The notes beneath the pieces were generated by a model that did not search any database, was not told the DNA's origin, and was given only the letters and a program-made list of their open reading frames with translations. Position numbers and translations under genes: made by a program. 64,000 nucleotides of DNA from JACKHO01 sp041398745. Its GTDB lineage: Bacteria > Planctomycetota > Planctomycetia > Planctomycetales > Planctomycetaceae. Location: positions 620,001-684,000 of the forward strand of contig JAWKUB010000004.1 in the NCBI GenBank assembly GCA_041398745.1, in the 5' to 3' direction. This document shows, in pieces, positions 45,365 through 53,118 of this stretch. Every line of letters starts with the position of its first letter. Positions within the stretch are counted from its first letter, which is position 1.

Positions 45365-46075
45365 ATGGCAACACTCACTCGACAGGATGTAGAACGGGTC
45401 GTGCGGAGCATTCTCTCGCAAGGTTCGTCGTGTTCAGCCACTCCGGCAGCTGCACAGCCAGAACCGAGCCCGCTGGTCGTCAACATTTCTGCCCGTCACG
45501 TGCATCTGACTGAAGAGCATGTTGAAATTCTCTTTGGCAAAGGGCACCAGCTCACACCCATGAAATGGCTGTATCAAAAGGGATACTACGCTGCTGAGGA
45601 AACGGTCGCCATTGTCGGTCCCCGTCGCCGCATGCTTCCGGAAGTTCGCATCCTTGGGCCCTGCCGAGGTGATTCTCAGGTGGAACTCGCCTTCACCGAC
45701 TCGATTTCGCTCGGGCTCGACATCCCAGTCCGTATTAGCGGTGACATCCAGGGAACGCCGGGCTGTCTGATTGTTGGCCCCAAAGGAAGCCTGGAACTGA
45801 AGCAAGGCGTCATCCGGGCCATGCGTCACGTGCATATGAATGCTGGCGAAATGGCCTACTACGGAGTGCAGAACGGCGAAGCGATGCAACTCCGTGTCGA
45901 ATCGCCAGGCTGCCAGACCATACTTGAGAACGTCGTTGTGCGTGGTGGTGACGACAACATCAAACTTGAAGTCCACCTCGACACCGATGAAGGCAACGCC
46001 ATTAATCTGACGAATGCCACAAAAGTTGAGCTGCTGAAAACTGCTTCCGCAGCATGCAAATGTAAATCCCACTAA
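45365..46075 (+). CDS. pduL: Phosphate propanoyltransferase (PduL/PTAC family)
   Basis: Exchanges CoA for phosphate on an acyl-CoA, giving acyl-phosphate and freeing CoA inside the shell. The 236-residue product starts with an amphipathic helix (LTRQDVERVVRSILSQ) typical of encapsulation peptides. Then come the two PduL domains with zinc-ligand motifs: HVHLTEEH in the first and RHVHM in the second, together with GDIQGTPGCLIVGPKG. The C-terminus ends Cys-rich (CKCKSH), which is unusual. It is followed by the two BMC-H shell genes. ATG 45365 is 16 bases after the regulator stop. Confidence 0.95.
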   Translation: MATLTRQDVERVVRSILSQGSSCSATPAAAQPEPSPLVVNISARHVHLTEEHVEILFGKGHQLTPMKWLYQKGYYAAEETVAIVGPRRRMLPEVRILGPCRGDSQVELAFTDSISLGLDIPVRISGDIQGTPGCLIVGPKGSLELKQGVIRAMRHVHMNAGEMAYYGVQNGEAMQLRVESPGCQTILENVVVRGGDDNIKLEVHLDTDEGNAINLTNATKVELLKTASAACKCKSH

Positions 46076-46201
46076 GTGATGTGCTCCGGCACATTACTTG
46101 TGTTCAGTTTTAGAAGACACGAGGCGCAGTAAGGAACTTCCCCCCTGCCCTTTCCCTTGACCCCCAATTAACCCCCTTACGTTTTCGCGGAGAGAACTAA
46201 C

Positions 46202-46489
46202 ATGGCCAACGAAGCCCTCGGAATGATTGAGACCAAAGGTCTCGTATGTCTCATCGAAGCCGCCGACGCTGCTCTGAAAGCAGCTAACGTCAAAATGGTC
46301 GGCTGGGAAAAAGTCGGTAGCGGACTGGTGACTGTATTCGTCACCGGCGACGTCGCCGCAGTGAAGGCCGCAGTCGACGCCGGTGCCGGCGCCGCCAGCA
46401 AAATTGGTGAAGTCGTGAGTGTGCAGGTCATTCCTCGCCCACACGAAGAACTCGCCGCCGTGCTGCCAAAAGCGAAGACCGGCAAGTAA
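46202..46489 (+). CDS. BMC-H hexameric shell protein 1
   Basis: A 95-residue shell protein of the single-domain BMC fold (Pfam BMC). Signatures are the opening EALGMIETKGLVCLIEAADA and the block VTGDVAAVKAAVDAGAGAA, ending with SVQVIPRPHEEL. Six copies form the flat hexagon that tiles the microcompartment facets, with a small central pore. It ends in a short basic tail (AKTGK). It lies 126 bases after pduL and 54 bases before the second BMC-H. Confidence 0.97.
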   Translation: MANEALGMIETKGLVCLIEAADAALKAANVKMVGWEKVGSGLVTVFVTGDVAAVKAAVDAGAGAASKIGEVVSVQVIPRPHEELAAVLPKAKTGK

Positions 46490-46543
46490 CTTGCGTCGAT
46501 TTTGACCTTTCCATTCACACGATTTCAAATAGAAAGTCCAACA

Positions 46544-46807
46544 ATGAGCGAAGCTATTGGTCTCATTGAAACGAAGGGCCTCGTCGCCCAAATCGAATCG
46601 GCAGACGCCATGCTAAAGTCGGCAAACGTCACACTGGTCAAGCAAATCCAGATTGGCGGTGCGTATGTCACGACCGTCATCAAAGGAGATGTTGGCAGTG
46701 TGAAAGCCGCCGTTGACGCAGGTGCCGCTGCAGCCAGCAGAGTTGGTGAACTGGTCAGTGCTCACGTGATGGCACGCCCCACCACTGGCCTGATGGACAA
46801 CTTCTAA
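46544..46807 (+). CDS. BMC-H hexameric shell protein 2
   Basis: An 87-residue BMC-H protein, similar to the previous one but with a different pore-loop and C-terminus. Visible blocks are EAIGLIETKGLVAQIESADA, IKGDVGSVKAAVDAGAAAA and SAHVMARPTTGLMDNF. ATG 46544 opens the standard N-terminus; upstream frame to 46502 is unlikely to be translated. Two BMC-H paralogues in tandem are typical of PVM loci. Confidence 0.97.
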   Translation: MSEAIGLIETKGLVAQIESADAMLKSANVTLVKQIQIGGAYVTTVIKGDVGSVKAAVDAGAAAASRVGELVSAHVMARPTTGLMDNF

Positions 46808-46899
46808 GAGCAGTTTGCTCATAAGTTGTGCCCACGCTTGTGGGAATCTGCACTAGTTTGACTGTTTCCTGAACGCTTTGTCATTCAAGGCGCGAATTT

Positions 46900-48093
46900 A
46901 TGTATGTACTGGTCGCCAATCTAGGCTCAACGAGCTTTAAGTACCGTCTGTTCGATATGAGTACCGAACAGCAACTGGCTCGTGGTGGCATTGATCGAAT
47001 CGGTGAAGATGCCGACTCGAACTGTGTCGTCGAAATTGGCGGACAGAAAATCGAGCACCAGCAGCGAATCCCCGATCACGCGGCCGCTGTGCAAATGTGT
47101 CTCGATCAACTGACCGACTCAAACACCGGTTGCTTGCAGTCCGTCGAAGATGTTCGCGCCATTGGATTCAAGGCGGTCTTTGCTGGGAAATTGAGCGGCA
47201 TTCGCGTTGTCGACGCAACACTGCTCGACACCATGGAAGCCCTCGCCGATGTAGCTCCGGCCCACAACCCGCCCTACGCGCGGGCCATGCGGCAGTTGCA
47301 GAAGGCGTTTCCGCAAATTCCGCTGGTTGCCGCACTGGAAACTGCGTTCCACGAAACCATTCCGGTTGAGTATCGCACTTATTCTGTCCCCTACGAGTGG
47401 GTGGAGAAGTACGAAATTCGACGCTGGGGATTTCACGGAGCGAGCCATCGCTACATTGGGACGCGGATGGCTCAACTGCTGCAGAATGATTCCGCCAAGG
47501 TCATTTCCTGTCACCTTGGTGGAAGCAGTTCGCTGTGCGGCATGATTGGTGGTGTGTCACAGTCAACTTCCATGGGAATGACGCCCCAGTCAGGAGTTCC
47601 ACAGAACAACCGCGTGGGTGATTTCGATCCCTTCGCGCTGCGTCTGCTGAAACGCCTGAGTGGTAAAGACTATGACACCCTGCTGGATGAGTTGTCCTCG
47701 AAGAGCGGCCTGCTCGGCATGAGCGGCGTTTCCAACGATGCCCGCGACATTGAAGAAGCTGCTGCCGCTGGAAACCAGCAGGCCCAACTCGCCCTGAAGG
47801 TCTATGCAGCGGACATCAAAAAGTACATCGGACAGCTCCTGGCCATTCTGAACGGAGCCGATGCCATCGTATTCACGGGTGGCATTGGCGAGAACAGCCA
47901 GGTCGTCCGCGAACTCGCACTGTCCAACCTGGACTATGCCGGAATTGTGCTGGACGAAGCCAAGAACCAGTCGGTCAAAGGTGAAGCCACACTGCACGCG
48001 GACAGCAGTAAAGTGCAGATTTGGACCGTACCAACAAACGAGGAGATTGTGGTTGCAAGACAAACTGTTGAGGCGTTGAACGTGAGGGGTTGA
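46900..48093 (+). CDS. ackA: Acetate kinase (microcompartment-associated)
   Basis: Transfers phosphate from an acyl-phosphate to ADP, giving ATP and the free acid. The 397-residue product has YVLVANLGSTSFKYRLF, the HNPPYARAMRQL block, the catalytic-site stretch YRTYSVPYEWVEKYEIRRWGFHGASHRYI, the nucleotide region SCHLGGSSSLCG, and FTGGIGENS. In this operon it should act on lactoyl- or propanoyl-phosphate from PduL. The stop codon TGA (48091-48093) lies inside the first inverted repeat that brackets the four-helix-bundle gene. The repeat may therefore have changed the end of the gene (residues LNVRG). Confidence 0.95.
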   Translation: MYVLVANLGSTSFKYRLFDMSTEQQLARGGIDRIGEDADSNCVVEIGGQKIEHQQRIPDHAAAVQMCLDQLTDSNTGCLQSVEDVRAIGFKAVFAGKLSGIRVVDATLLDTMEALADVAPAHNPPYARAMRQLQKAFPQIPLVAALETAFHETIPVEYRTYSVPYEWVEKYEIRRWGFHGASHRYIGTRMAQLLQNDSAKVISCHLGGSSSLCGMIGGVSQSTSMGMTPQSGVPQNNRVGDFDPFALRLLKRLSGKDYDTLLDELSSKSGLLGMSGVSNDARDIEEAAAAGNQQAQLALKVYAADIKKYIGQLLAILNGADAIVFTGGIGENSQVVRELALSNLDYAGIVLDEAKNQSVKGEATLHADSSKVQIWTVPTNEEIVVARQTVEALNVRG

Positions 48094-48128
48094 GATAGTT
48101 GAGGCCCCGGAGGGGCGTTGAGATGGTT
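48088..48128 (+). repeat. Left 41-bp inverted repeat of the four-helix-bundle cassette
   Basis: Begins GGTTGAGATAGTTGAG, carries a 5-bp hairpin GCCCC-GGA-GGGGC, and ends GTTGAGATGGTT. It matches the reverse complement of 48502-48542 at 39 of 41 positions. It overlaps the ackA stop codon. Confidence 0.92.
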
Positions 48129-48139
48129 GAAAGGAATTG

Positions 48140-48502
48140 ATGTTTGGGTTTGAGAAACTGACCGTTTGGCAACTAGCGATTGAATACGCCGAAGCAGTCT
48201 ACGGCATCACTGACTCTTTTCCCGATAGCGAACGATTCGGTCTGACTTCACAGCTTCGCAGAGCATCGGTTTCAATTTCTTCCAACATCGCCGAAGGGAG
48301 TGGACGCAATTCGAATCCCGACTTCATTCGGTTTGTTCAAATCGCATATGGATCATTAATGGAGACCGTTTCTCAACTAACAATTTCACTACGTCGAGGG
48401 TTGATCACCACTGAACAGCAGAGCCAACTGTACTCACAAGCAGAACACCTCGCGACGTTACTCGGCAGACTCCGTTCGAGCCTGCAAAGATCTAAACCCT
48501 AA
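48140..48502 (+). CDS. Four-helix-bundle protein (23S rRNA intervening-sequence type)
   Basis: A 120-residue protein of the family found in intervening sequences of bacterial 23S rRNA and scattered as single genes (four helix bundle, TIGR02436-like). The family pattern is visible: FEKLTVWQLAIEYAEAVY, then SDSFPDSERFGLTSQLRRASVSISSNIAEGSGR, then FIRFVQIAYGSLMETVSQL, and a last helix LYSQAEHLATLLGRLR. There is no known enzymatic motif. ATG 48140 has GAAAGGA five bases upstream. The gene is bracketed by 41-bp inverted repeats (48088-48128 and 48502-48542) and has no evident link to microcompartments, so it looks like an inserted cassette within the operon. Confidence 0.92.
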   Translation: MFGFEKLTVWQLAIEYAEAVYGITDSFPDSERFGLTSQLRRASVSISSNIAEGSGRNSNPDFIRFVQIAYGSLMETVSQLTISLRRGLITTEQQSQLYSQAEHLATLLGRLRSSLQRSKP

Positions 48503-48542
48503 ACCATCTCAACGTCCCTCCGGGGCCTCAACCATCTCAACC
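48502..48542 (-). repeat. Right 41-bp inverted repeat of the four-helix-bundle cassette
   Basis: Inverse of 48088-48128 with two differences. The stop codon of the four-helix-bundle gene (48500-48502) touches its first base. In RNA the two repeats could pair into a 41-bp stem with the gene in the loop. Confidence 0.92.
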
Positions 48543-48589
48543 AACTGTCAAGACGACTCGACCAACCTTAAACGTTCGACCTTATTCCC

Positions 48590-48913
48590 ATGTTCATCGC
48601 ACGCGTTACTGGAAACCTGACAGCTACTCAAAAGGTCAGCGAAATGAATGGCCAGAAGCTGTTCATTGTGGAGCCTATGCGCGTCGATGAAGCGGGGGGA
48701 CAGCAGTTGAAAGGGACTGGCCGCACCTTTATTGCGGTCGATGCTGTGGGCGCTGGCGAGGGAGAAACTGTACTCATCGTGCAGGGCTCGAGTGCGCGGT
48801 TCACCAAGGACACCAAGCCCCTTCCCATTGACTGTGCCATTATTGGCATTGTCGACAACGTCCGCGTCGGTGGAACTGACGTGTTTAAGTCCAGCAGTGC
48901 GGAGGGCGGCTGA
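48590..48913 (+). CDS. BMC-P pentameric vertex protein 1 (EutN/CcmL type)
   Basis: A 107-residue shell-vertex protein. The EutN/CcmL fold is indicated by FIARVTGNLTATQKVSEMNGQKLFIVEP, FIAVDAVGAGEGETVLIVQGSSAR and IDCAIIGIVDNV. Five copies cap a vertex of the icosahedral shell. Its stop overlaps the start of the next gene (TGATG), so translation is coupled to a membrane protein. It is the first shell gene after the inserted four-helix-bundle cassette. Confidence 0.95.
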   Translation: MFIARVTGNLTATQKVSEMNGQKLFIVEPMRVDEAGGQQLKGTGRTFIAVDAVGAGEGETVLIVQGSSARFTKDTKPLPIDCAIIGIVDNVRVGGTDVFKSSSAEGG

Positions 48914-49374
48914 TGGACGAATCTCGCGACTACTCCCAAGACACCCGTGCCCTGCAAATCCTCTGCGGCGCACTCATGATGGGCATGATGTCCTTTGCTG
49001 CGGTTGCCATATTCCTGGTGAACGTTGGTGGCATGGGACAGGAAGATGAATTGCTCATTCCAGCGATTATGGCTGGCATTGGGCTGATGACCATTCCCCC
49101 CACCCAGTTCGTGGGAATGCAAATCAAATCGCAGAGGCCAGAAGCCGGTTCAACGGAAGAAGGCTACATCGGGCAATATAAAGGTGGATCACTTATTGGA
49201 TGGGCTGGCCTTGAAGGAGCCGCCTTCGCGAACCTCGTCGCCTACATCCTTTCCGGTCAATGGTGGTCATTAGTCATCCCCGGCATTTGCCTCTGCTGGA
49301 TGGCCCTGACCTTTCCCACCGAAGCCAAACTGAAGGACTGGCTGCGACATCGAACACAGGAGGGCGACCTCTAA
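48913..49374 (+). CDS. Membrane protein translationally coupled to BMC-P
   Basis: A 153-residue protein with about four hydrophobic segments: LQILCGALMMGMMSFAAVAIFLV, IPAIMAGIGLMTIPPTQFVGM, GLEGAAFANLVAYILSG and WWSLVIPGICLCWMALTF. ATG 48913 overlaps the stop of the vertex-protein gene (TGATG). Its own stop overlaps the next start (TAATG), so three genes are coupled. No family recognised. Its place in the middle of the microcompartment operon suggests a link with compartment physiology, substrate uptake or positioning, but this is only context. Confidence 0.8.
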   Translation: MDESRDYSQDTRALQILCGALMMGMMSFAAVAIFLVNVGGMGQEDELLIPAIMAGIGLMTIPPTQFVGMQIKSQRPEAGSTEEGYIGQYKGGSLIGWAGLEGAAFANLVAYILSGQWWSLVIPGICLCWMALTFPTEAKLKDWLRHRTQEGDL

Positions 49375-50102
49375 TGTTCGGCGCAGCACATCAACTTTCT
49401 GACTCGGAACTCATTGCTGGACTTGAACGAATCGAAGCATGGCGTCAGAAGTATGGACGTCGTGTGGGCGTTGTAGCGGGACTAGTCACCGTACTGGTGG
49501 TCTGTGTCAACGTTTATCTACTGATGCTCGTCCGAAAACTAAATCTCAATTGGCTCACGGAAATCCAATTGTTTGTTTCAGGGTTTACTTGCGGGTTTCT
49601 TATGGTCGTCGCAATACACGTCAGTATGACGAAGGTTGTGATGTCACTGTGGCAACCGCGATTGGACCGACTGCTCATTGCCTGCTGGAACGCAATTCAA
49701 ACGGGCAATACAGAAATTGATTCACAGACGTCTGCAAGCGGCCCTGGACTCTTCCATTCAGGCCTGTTTTGCTCACCTTCCGATAAGGAATTCGTCGAGC
49801 AGATTAGAGCTGAACTTACACGATTCGCTTGGGAAATCTGGCTTGCTGGCTCCCTCATTATTGCAGCGGTTCCATTGGGGATCTGGAGCATTCAGCAGGC
49901 CTGGAACTTTCTCAACGCGCCAGCATTCCCAGGACTCAATTGGGTTGCTTTTTACCTTGGGCATGTGCTCGGCGTCCCCATCGGAAAGGCAATTCTGGCG
50001 CTCAGTGCGTTCCCAGGGCAGTACAAATGGATGTGCCGAAAGCAGACGTTGTTGGTCACTTTGTGGTCGCAATTGCATCCGGCTCCCGAGGTTGCAGTGT
50101 AA
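49374..50102 (+). CDS. Membrane protein of unknown function in the microcompartment operon
   Basis: A 242-residue protein starting at ATG 49374, coupled by TAATG to the preceding membrane protein. Two close helices near the N-terminus (VGVVAGLVTVLVVCVNVYLLML and FVSGFTCGFLMVVAIHVSM) are followed by an amphipathic region. A third hydrophobic stretch (IWLAGSLIIAAVPLGIWSI) and another near NWVAFYLGHVLGVPIGKAILAL close the hydrophobic part. A short polar end follows. No known domain. The aldehyde dehydrogenase gene starts 57 bases downstream. Confidence 0.75.
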   Translation: MFGAAHQLSDSELIAGLERIEAWRQKYGRRVGVVAGLVTVLVVCVNVYLLMLVRKLNLNWLTEIQLFVSGFTCGFLMVVAIHVSMTKVVMSLWQPRLDRLLIACWNAIQTGNTEIDSQTSASGPGLFHSGLFCSPSDKEFVEQIRAELTRFAWEIWLAGSLIIAAVPLGIWSIQQAWNFLNAPAFPGLNWVAFYLGHVLGVPIGKAILALSAFPGQYKWMCRKQTLLVTLWSQLHPAPEVAV

Positions 50103-50159
50103 TTCGAGCGAATGCTCAAACGAAATCATTAATAAGTAACAGTTAACCGTAATAACATC

Positions 50160-51650
50160 ATGAACGAACAAGCCATTCGAACTGTTGTGCAGGAAGTACT
50201 CCAGAAGTTGGGTAAGAGTGCTGGATCGCCCTCCCCTGCCCCGCAATCTGGCAATGGAATTCCTGTTGTGAAGTCCGGCGCGGCAGGTGGTCCGCACTTC
50301 ATGCCGGGACCACAGCCAGCGAACGGCCGACTGGGTGTGTTCCCAACCGCTGGCGAAGCCATTGCCGCGGCAGCTGGTGCGTTCAAAGAACTGTGCAAGC
50401 GTCCGCTGGCCGACCGGGCCAAGGTCATCGACATTGTGAAAACAATGTGTAACGCCCGTTCACAGGAATGGGGACGCCAGGAACTGGAAGAAACCAAAAT
50501 TGGCCGGCTCGATCACAAAATCGAGAAGCTGCAAATCATCCAGCGCGTGCCCGGCACGGAATGGTTGAAGTCGAATTGCTACAGCGGTGACGGTGGGCTC
50601 ACCGTCGAAGAGTTCGCTCCATTTGGTGTGATAGGTGCCATTACGCCAGTCACTCACTCGCTGCCTACGCTGGCCGGTAACATCGTCAACATGGTGGCCG
50701 CTGGTAACACAGTGGTGTTTAATCCCCACCCTTCAGGAGCCCGCATTGCCTGCGACGGTGTTCGCGCCTTCAACAAAGCCATTGCTGACGCCATTGGCAT
50801 TGATAACATCGCGACCATTGTCGGTGAGCCTACCATCGAATCGGCCAACGAAATCTTTAACCACCGCGACACAAAGGTCCTGTGCGTTACCGGGGGGCCT
50901 GCGGTCGCTCGTGCCGCTCTGCAGGCCCGGAAGAAAGCCATTGTCGCCGGACCAGGTAACCCGCCCGTCGTCGTTGATGATACAGCCGACCTCGAAAATG
51001 CCGCCCGGTCCATCGTGACTGGTGGGGCCTACGACAACAATCTGTTGTGCATTGGTGAAAAAGAAGTCTTCGCCGTGAACAGCATTTTTGATCGTCTCAT
51101 GGACGCCATGTCACGGCATGGCGGATTCCGACTGAACGCCAGCCAAATCGACGCGCTCACGAAAATCGCATTCGCACCTCCGAAAGAACCGGGTGGGCAT
51201 GCCATTCTGAACCGCGATCTCGTCGGCCAAGATGCAGCCGTCCTCGCTCAGAAAATTGGAGTGAGCGTGCCGGCCGGAACACAGCTGCTGTACGGCGAAA
51301 CAGACACCACGAACCCGTTCGTGCCCGAAGAACAAATGATGCCGTTCGTCCCGTTCGTGCGGGCTAAGGACACCATGCACGCCATCGAAATGGCATACGA
51401 GTTCGAACACGGATTCGGTCACACGGCCATTATCCACAGCCGTGACGTCCACGCCATGACTGTCATGGGACGCCTGATGAACACCACCCTGTTCATCAAG
51501 AACGGTCCTTGCGGTGCTGGCCTGGGGCTGGGTGGCGAAGGCTATCTGAGCTTCAGTATTGCCACACCAACCGGCGAAGGCGTGACGAATCCACTCACTT
51601 TTACCCGCGTCCGTCGCTGCGTCATGGTCGACGAACTGAGGGTTGTTTAA
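50160..51650 (+). CDS. pduP: CoA-acylating aldehyde dehydrogenase (PduP-like), microcompartment core enzyme
   Basis: Oxidises an aldehyde (lactaldehyde or propionaldehyde) with NAD+ and CoA to the acyl-CoA. The 496-residue product begins with an encapsulation-peptide-like helix (EQAIRTVVQEVLQKLGK) and a Pro/Ala-rich linker. The dehydrogenase domain has GVIGAITPVTHSLPTLAGN, FNPHPSGARIACDGV, VTGGPAVARAAL, and the catalytic Cys about residue 296 in DNNLLCIGEKEV. The C-terminus keeps FTRVRRCVMVDELR. The role follows from family and from the neighbouring PduL, AckA and aldolase. A 26-bp hairpin repeat lies directly after the stop. Confidence 0.94.
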   Translation: MNEQAIRTVVQEVLQKLGKSAGSPSPAPQSGNGIPVVKSGAAGGPHFMPGPQPANGRLGVFPTAGEAIAAAAGAFKELCKRPLADRAKVIDIVKTMCNARSQEWGRQELEETKIGRLDHKIEKLQIIQRVPGTEWLKSNCYSGDGGLTVEEFAPFGVIGAITPVTHSLPTLAGNIVNMVAAGNTVVFNPHPSGARIACDGVRAFNKAIADAIGIDNIATIVGEPTIESANEIFNHRDTKVLCVTGGPAVARAALQARKKAIVAGPGNPPVVVDDTADLENAARSIVTGGAYDNNLLCIGEKEVFAVNSIFDRLMDAMSRHGGFRLNASQIDALTKIAFAPPKEPGGHAILNRDLVGQDAAVLAQKIGVSVPAGTQLLYGETDTTNPFVPEEQMMPFVPFVRAKDTMHAIEMAYEFEHGFGHTAIIHSRDVHAMTVMGRLMNTTLFIKNGPCGAGLGLGGEGYLSFSIATPTGEGVTNPLTFTRVRRCVMVDELRVV

Positions 51651-51658
51651 GTGTACAC

Positions 51659-51740
51659 GGGAGGGCGACGCTCCCGCTGAGCCGAATTGCCAAAAGGACG
51701 TTCCAAGGCACATGCGGCTCAGCGGGAGCCTCGCCCTCCC
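51659..51740. repeat. Long-stem hairpin repeat inside the BMC operon
   Basis: GGGAGGGCGACGCTCCCGCT... at 51659-51684 and its inverse at 51715-51740 match at 25 of 26 positions, enclosing a 30-base loop. It lies between the aldehyde dehydrogenase stop and the second vertex-protein gene. No T run follows, so it does not look like a classical terminator. It could instead stabilise or process the transcript. Confidence 0.88.
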
Positions 51741-51758
51741 ATAAAGAAGAAACAAGAC

Positions 51759-52022
51759 ATGCAACCGGCGAGAGTCATTGGCAATGCGACAGCGACCGTC
51801 AAGCATCCGACTTTGGATGGCTGGCGGCTGCTCGTCATTCAGCCACTGAAACTCGACGGTTCACCCGATGGTGAACCTCAAATTGCCATCGATTTCCTGG
51901 GAAGCGGTATTGGCAACAAAGTCATTGCCGCCGCCGATGGTTCGGCGTCCCGCGAAATCATGAAAGTTGAAAACACCCCCGCCCGCTGGATTATCACAGG
52001 TATTGATGACAGCGACGACTGA
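51759..52022 (+). CDS. BMC-P pentameric vertex protein 2 (EutN/CcmL type)
   Basis: An 87-residue vertex protein with the EutN/CcmL pattern: ARVIGNATATVKHPTLDGWRLLVIQPL, then AIDFLGSGIGNKVIAAADGSASRE and WIITGIDD. ATG 51759 gives the normal N-terminus; the upstream frame through the hairpin is not expected to be used. It is one of three BMC-P paralogues in this operon. Confidence 0.93.
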   Translation: MQPARVIGNATATVKHPTLDGWRLLVIQPLKLDGSPDGEPQIAIDFLGSGIGNKVIAAADGSASREIMKVENTPARWIITGIDDSDD

Positions 52023-52054
52023 TACACACTGACAACATCACAGGATGAGAGAAA

Positions 52055-52079
52055 ACACAGACAGGAATGTCTGTGCCAC
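52055..52079. repeat. Short palindromic repeat (CACAGACA-n4-TGTCTGTG), copy 2
   Basis: ACACAGACAGGAATGTCTGT followed by GCCAC, between the second vertex-protein gene and the RpiB-like gene. Same unit as 25569 and 53119. Confidence 0.7.
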
Positions 52080-52118
52080 CCTTAGTTTAACTGGCCGACC
52101 GTACCAACCTGAAATAAC

Positions 52119-52793
52119 GTGTCCGATTCCTCACTCATTGACCGCATTGTCGCCGGCGTGCTGAAACAGCTCGACGATGATCGCAGTGCGCCGAGTGGGA
52201 CGGAAAACTCGAAACAGACGACGCCTGGTCCGGAGACAATCCAACAGATTGCGGAGAAAGTCATTACCGCAGCGCTGCTGGAGGATGTCGCCAAAGGGAC
52301 CACGCAAATTGCCATTCGGCCCGATGCCATTGTTACTCCCGCAGCGAATGACTTCCTGCGTGAAAAAGGCATTCAGGTTGAGCGCACAACGAAGACAAAA
52401 GTGGCCAGCGGCAGTGCCTCATCGCAGGCGTCGGGTGTCGGTCCGCTCCTGATTGTGGTGCATCAGACTGATGAAATTGGCCGGCTGTGGGATGATCTCA
52501 AAGGAAACTGGAAGCGTGAATTCGTCGCCTGCCCTGACGACGCAGCCAAACTGGCCATCGCGGAACTGAGTCGTGGTGGACACAGCGCTGTTGTGATTTT
52601 CGCAAATCAGTCCATTCGAGCTGCCTGCCTCGCGAACCGCAGTCCGGTAGTCAAAGCCGCTCCCGTCCATTCGGCCATGGACGTCAAACTGGCACGTAAA
52701 CAAATCCGAGTAAACACGTGGTGCGTCTCGCCACTGAATCAGAGCTGGTTCGAATTGCGAAACCTGTTCCGAGCCATAGGGGAGGCGAAGTAA
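52119..52793 (+). CDS. RpiB-like protein with an N-terminal encapsulation-like helix
   Basis: A 224-residue protein starting at GTG 52119. An amphipathic N-terminal helix (SLIDRIVAGVLKQLDDD) is followed by a polar linker, as in cargo proteins targeted to microcompartments. A middle stretch TTQIAIRPDAIVTPAANDFLREKGI precedes a Rossmann-like part. The last 80 residues (AVVIFANQSIRAACLANRS and KAAPVHSAMDVKLARKQIRVNTW) resemble the RpiB/LacAB sugar-phosphate isomerase fold. The usual active-site Cys and His motif residues do not look conserved. A structural or regulatory role, or an altered isomerase, is possible. It lies 97 bases after a vertex gene and four bases before another. Confidence 0.7.
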   Translation: MSDSSLIDRIVAGVLKQLDDDRSAPSGTENSKQTTPGPETIQQIAEKVITAALLEDVAKGTTQIAIRPDAIVTPAANDFLREKGIQVERTTKTKVASGSASSQASGVGPLLIVVHQTDEIGRLWDDLKGNWKREFVACPDDAAKLAIAELSRGGHSAVVIFANQSIRAACLANRSPVVKAAPVHSAMDVKLARKQIRVNTWCVSPLNQSWFELRNLFRAIGEAK

Positions 52794-52796
52794 CTC

Positions 52797-53105
52797 ATGC
52801 GTCTGTGCAAGGTCATTGGAACTGTCACCCTCAACAAGTGCGATCCGTCTCTGACGGGCGCGCGTTGGAAGATAGTTATTCCTTTGACTGCGGCAGATCT
52901 TGTGAGTGGCGCCGCGGGATCGGCGGAACCTTTCGTTGTCTACGACGAAATTGGCTGCGGCAATGGCGACCTCGTTGCCATCAGCGAAGGAGCAGAAGCC
53001 GCTGCACCGTTTGCCCCGGACGTCAAGCCAATTGATGGCTACGTGGCTGCCATTATGGACTGCGTCGACATTCGATGTGATTCCTACGGAAAACCGGTGA
53101 ACTGA
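52797..53105 (+). CDS. BMC-P pentameric vertex protein 3 (EutN/CcmL type)
   Basis: A 102-residue vertex protein with CKVIGTVTLNKCDPSLTGARWKIVIPL, FVVYDEIGCGNGDLVAISEGAEAA and VAAIMDCVDIRCD. It has more cysteines (six) than its two paralogues. Only four bases separate it from the preceding RpiB-like gene. Three distinct vertex genes are characteristic of PVM-type loci. Confidence 0.94.
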   Translation: MRLCKVIGTVTLNKCDPSLTGARWKIVIPLTAADLVSGAAGSAEPFVVYDEIGCGNGDLVAISEGAEAAAPFAPDVKPIDGYVAAIMDCVDIRCDSYGKPVN

Positions 53106-53118
53106 AAACATAACCATT

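Noticed and set aside
51659..51740. Reading the hairpin as a terminator
   Set aside because: No T run on either strand, and the operon continues with closely spaced BMC genes.
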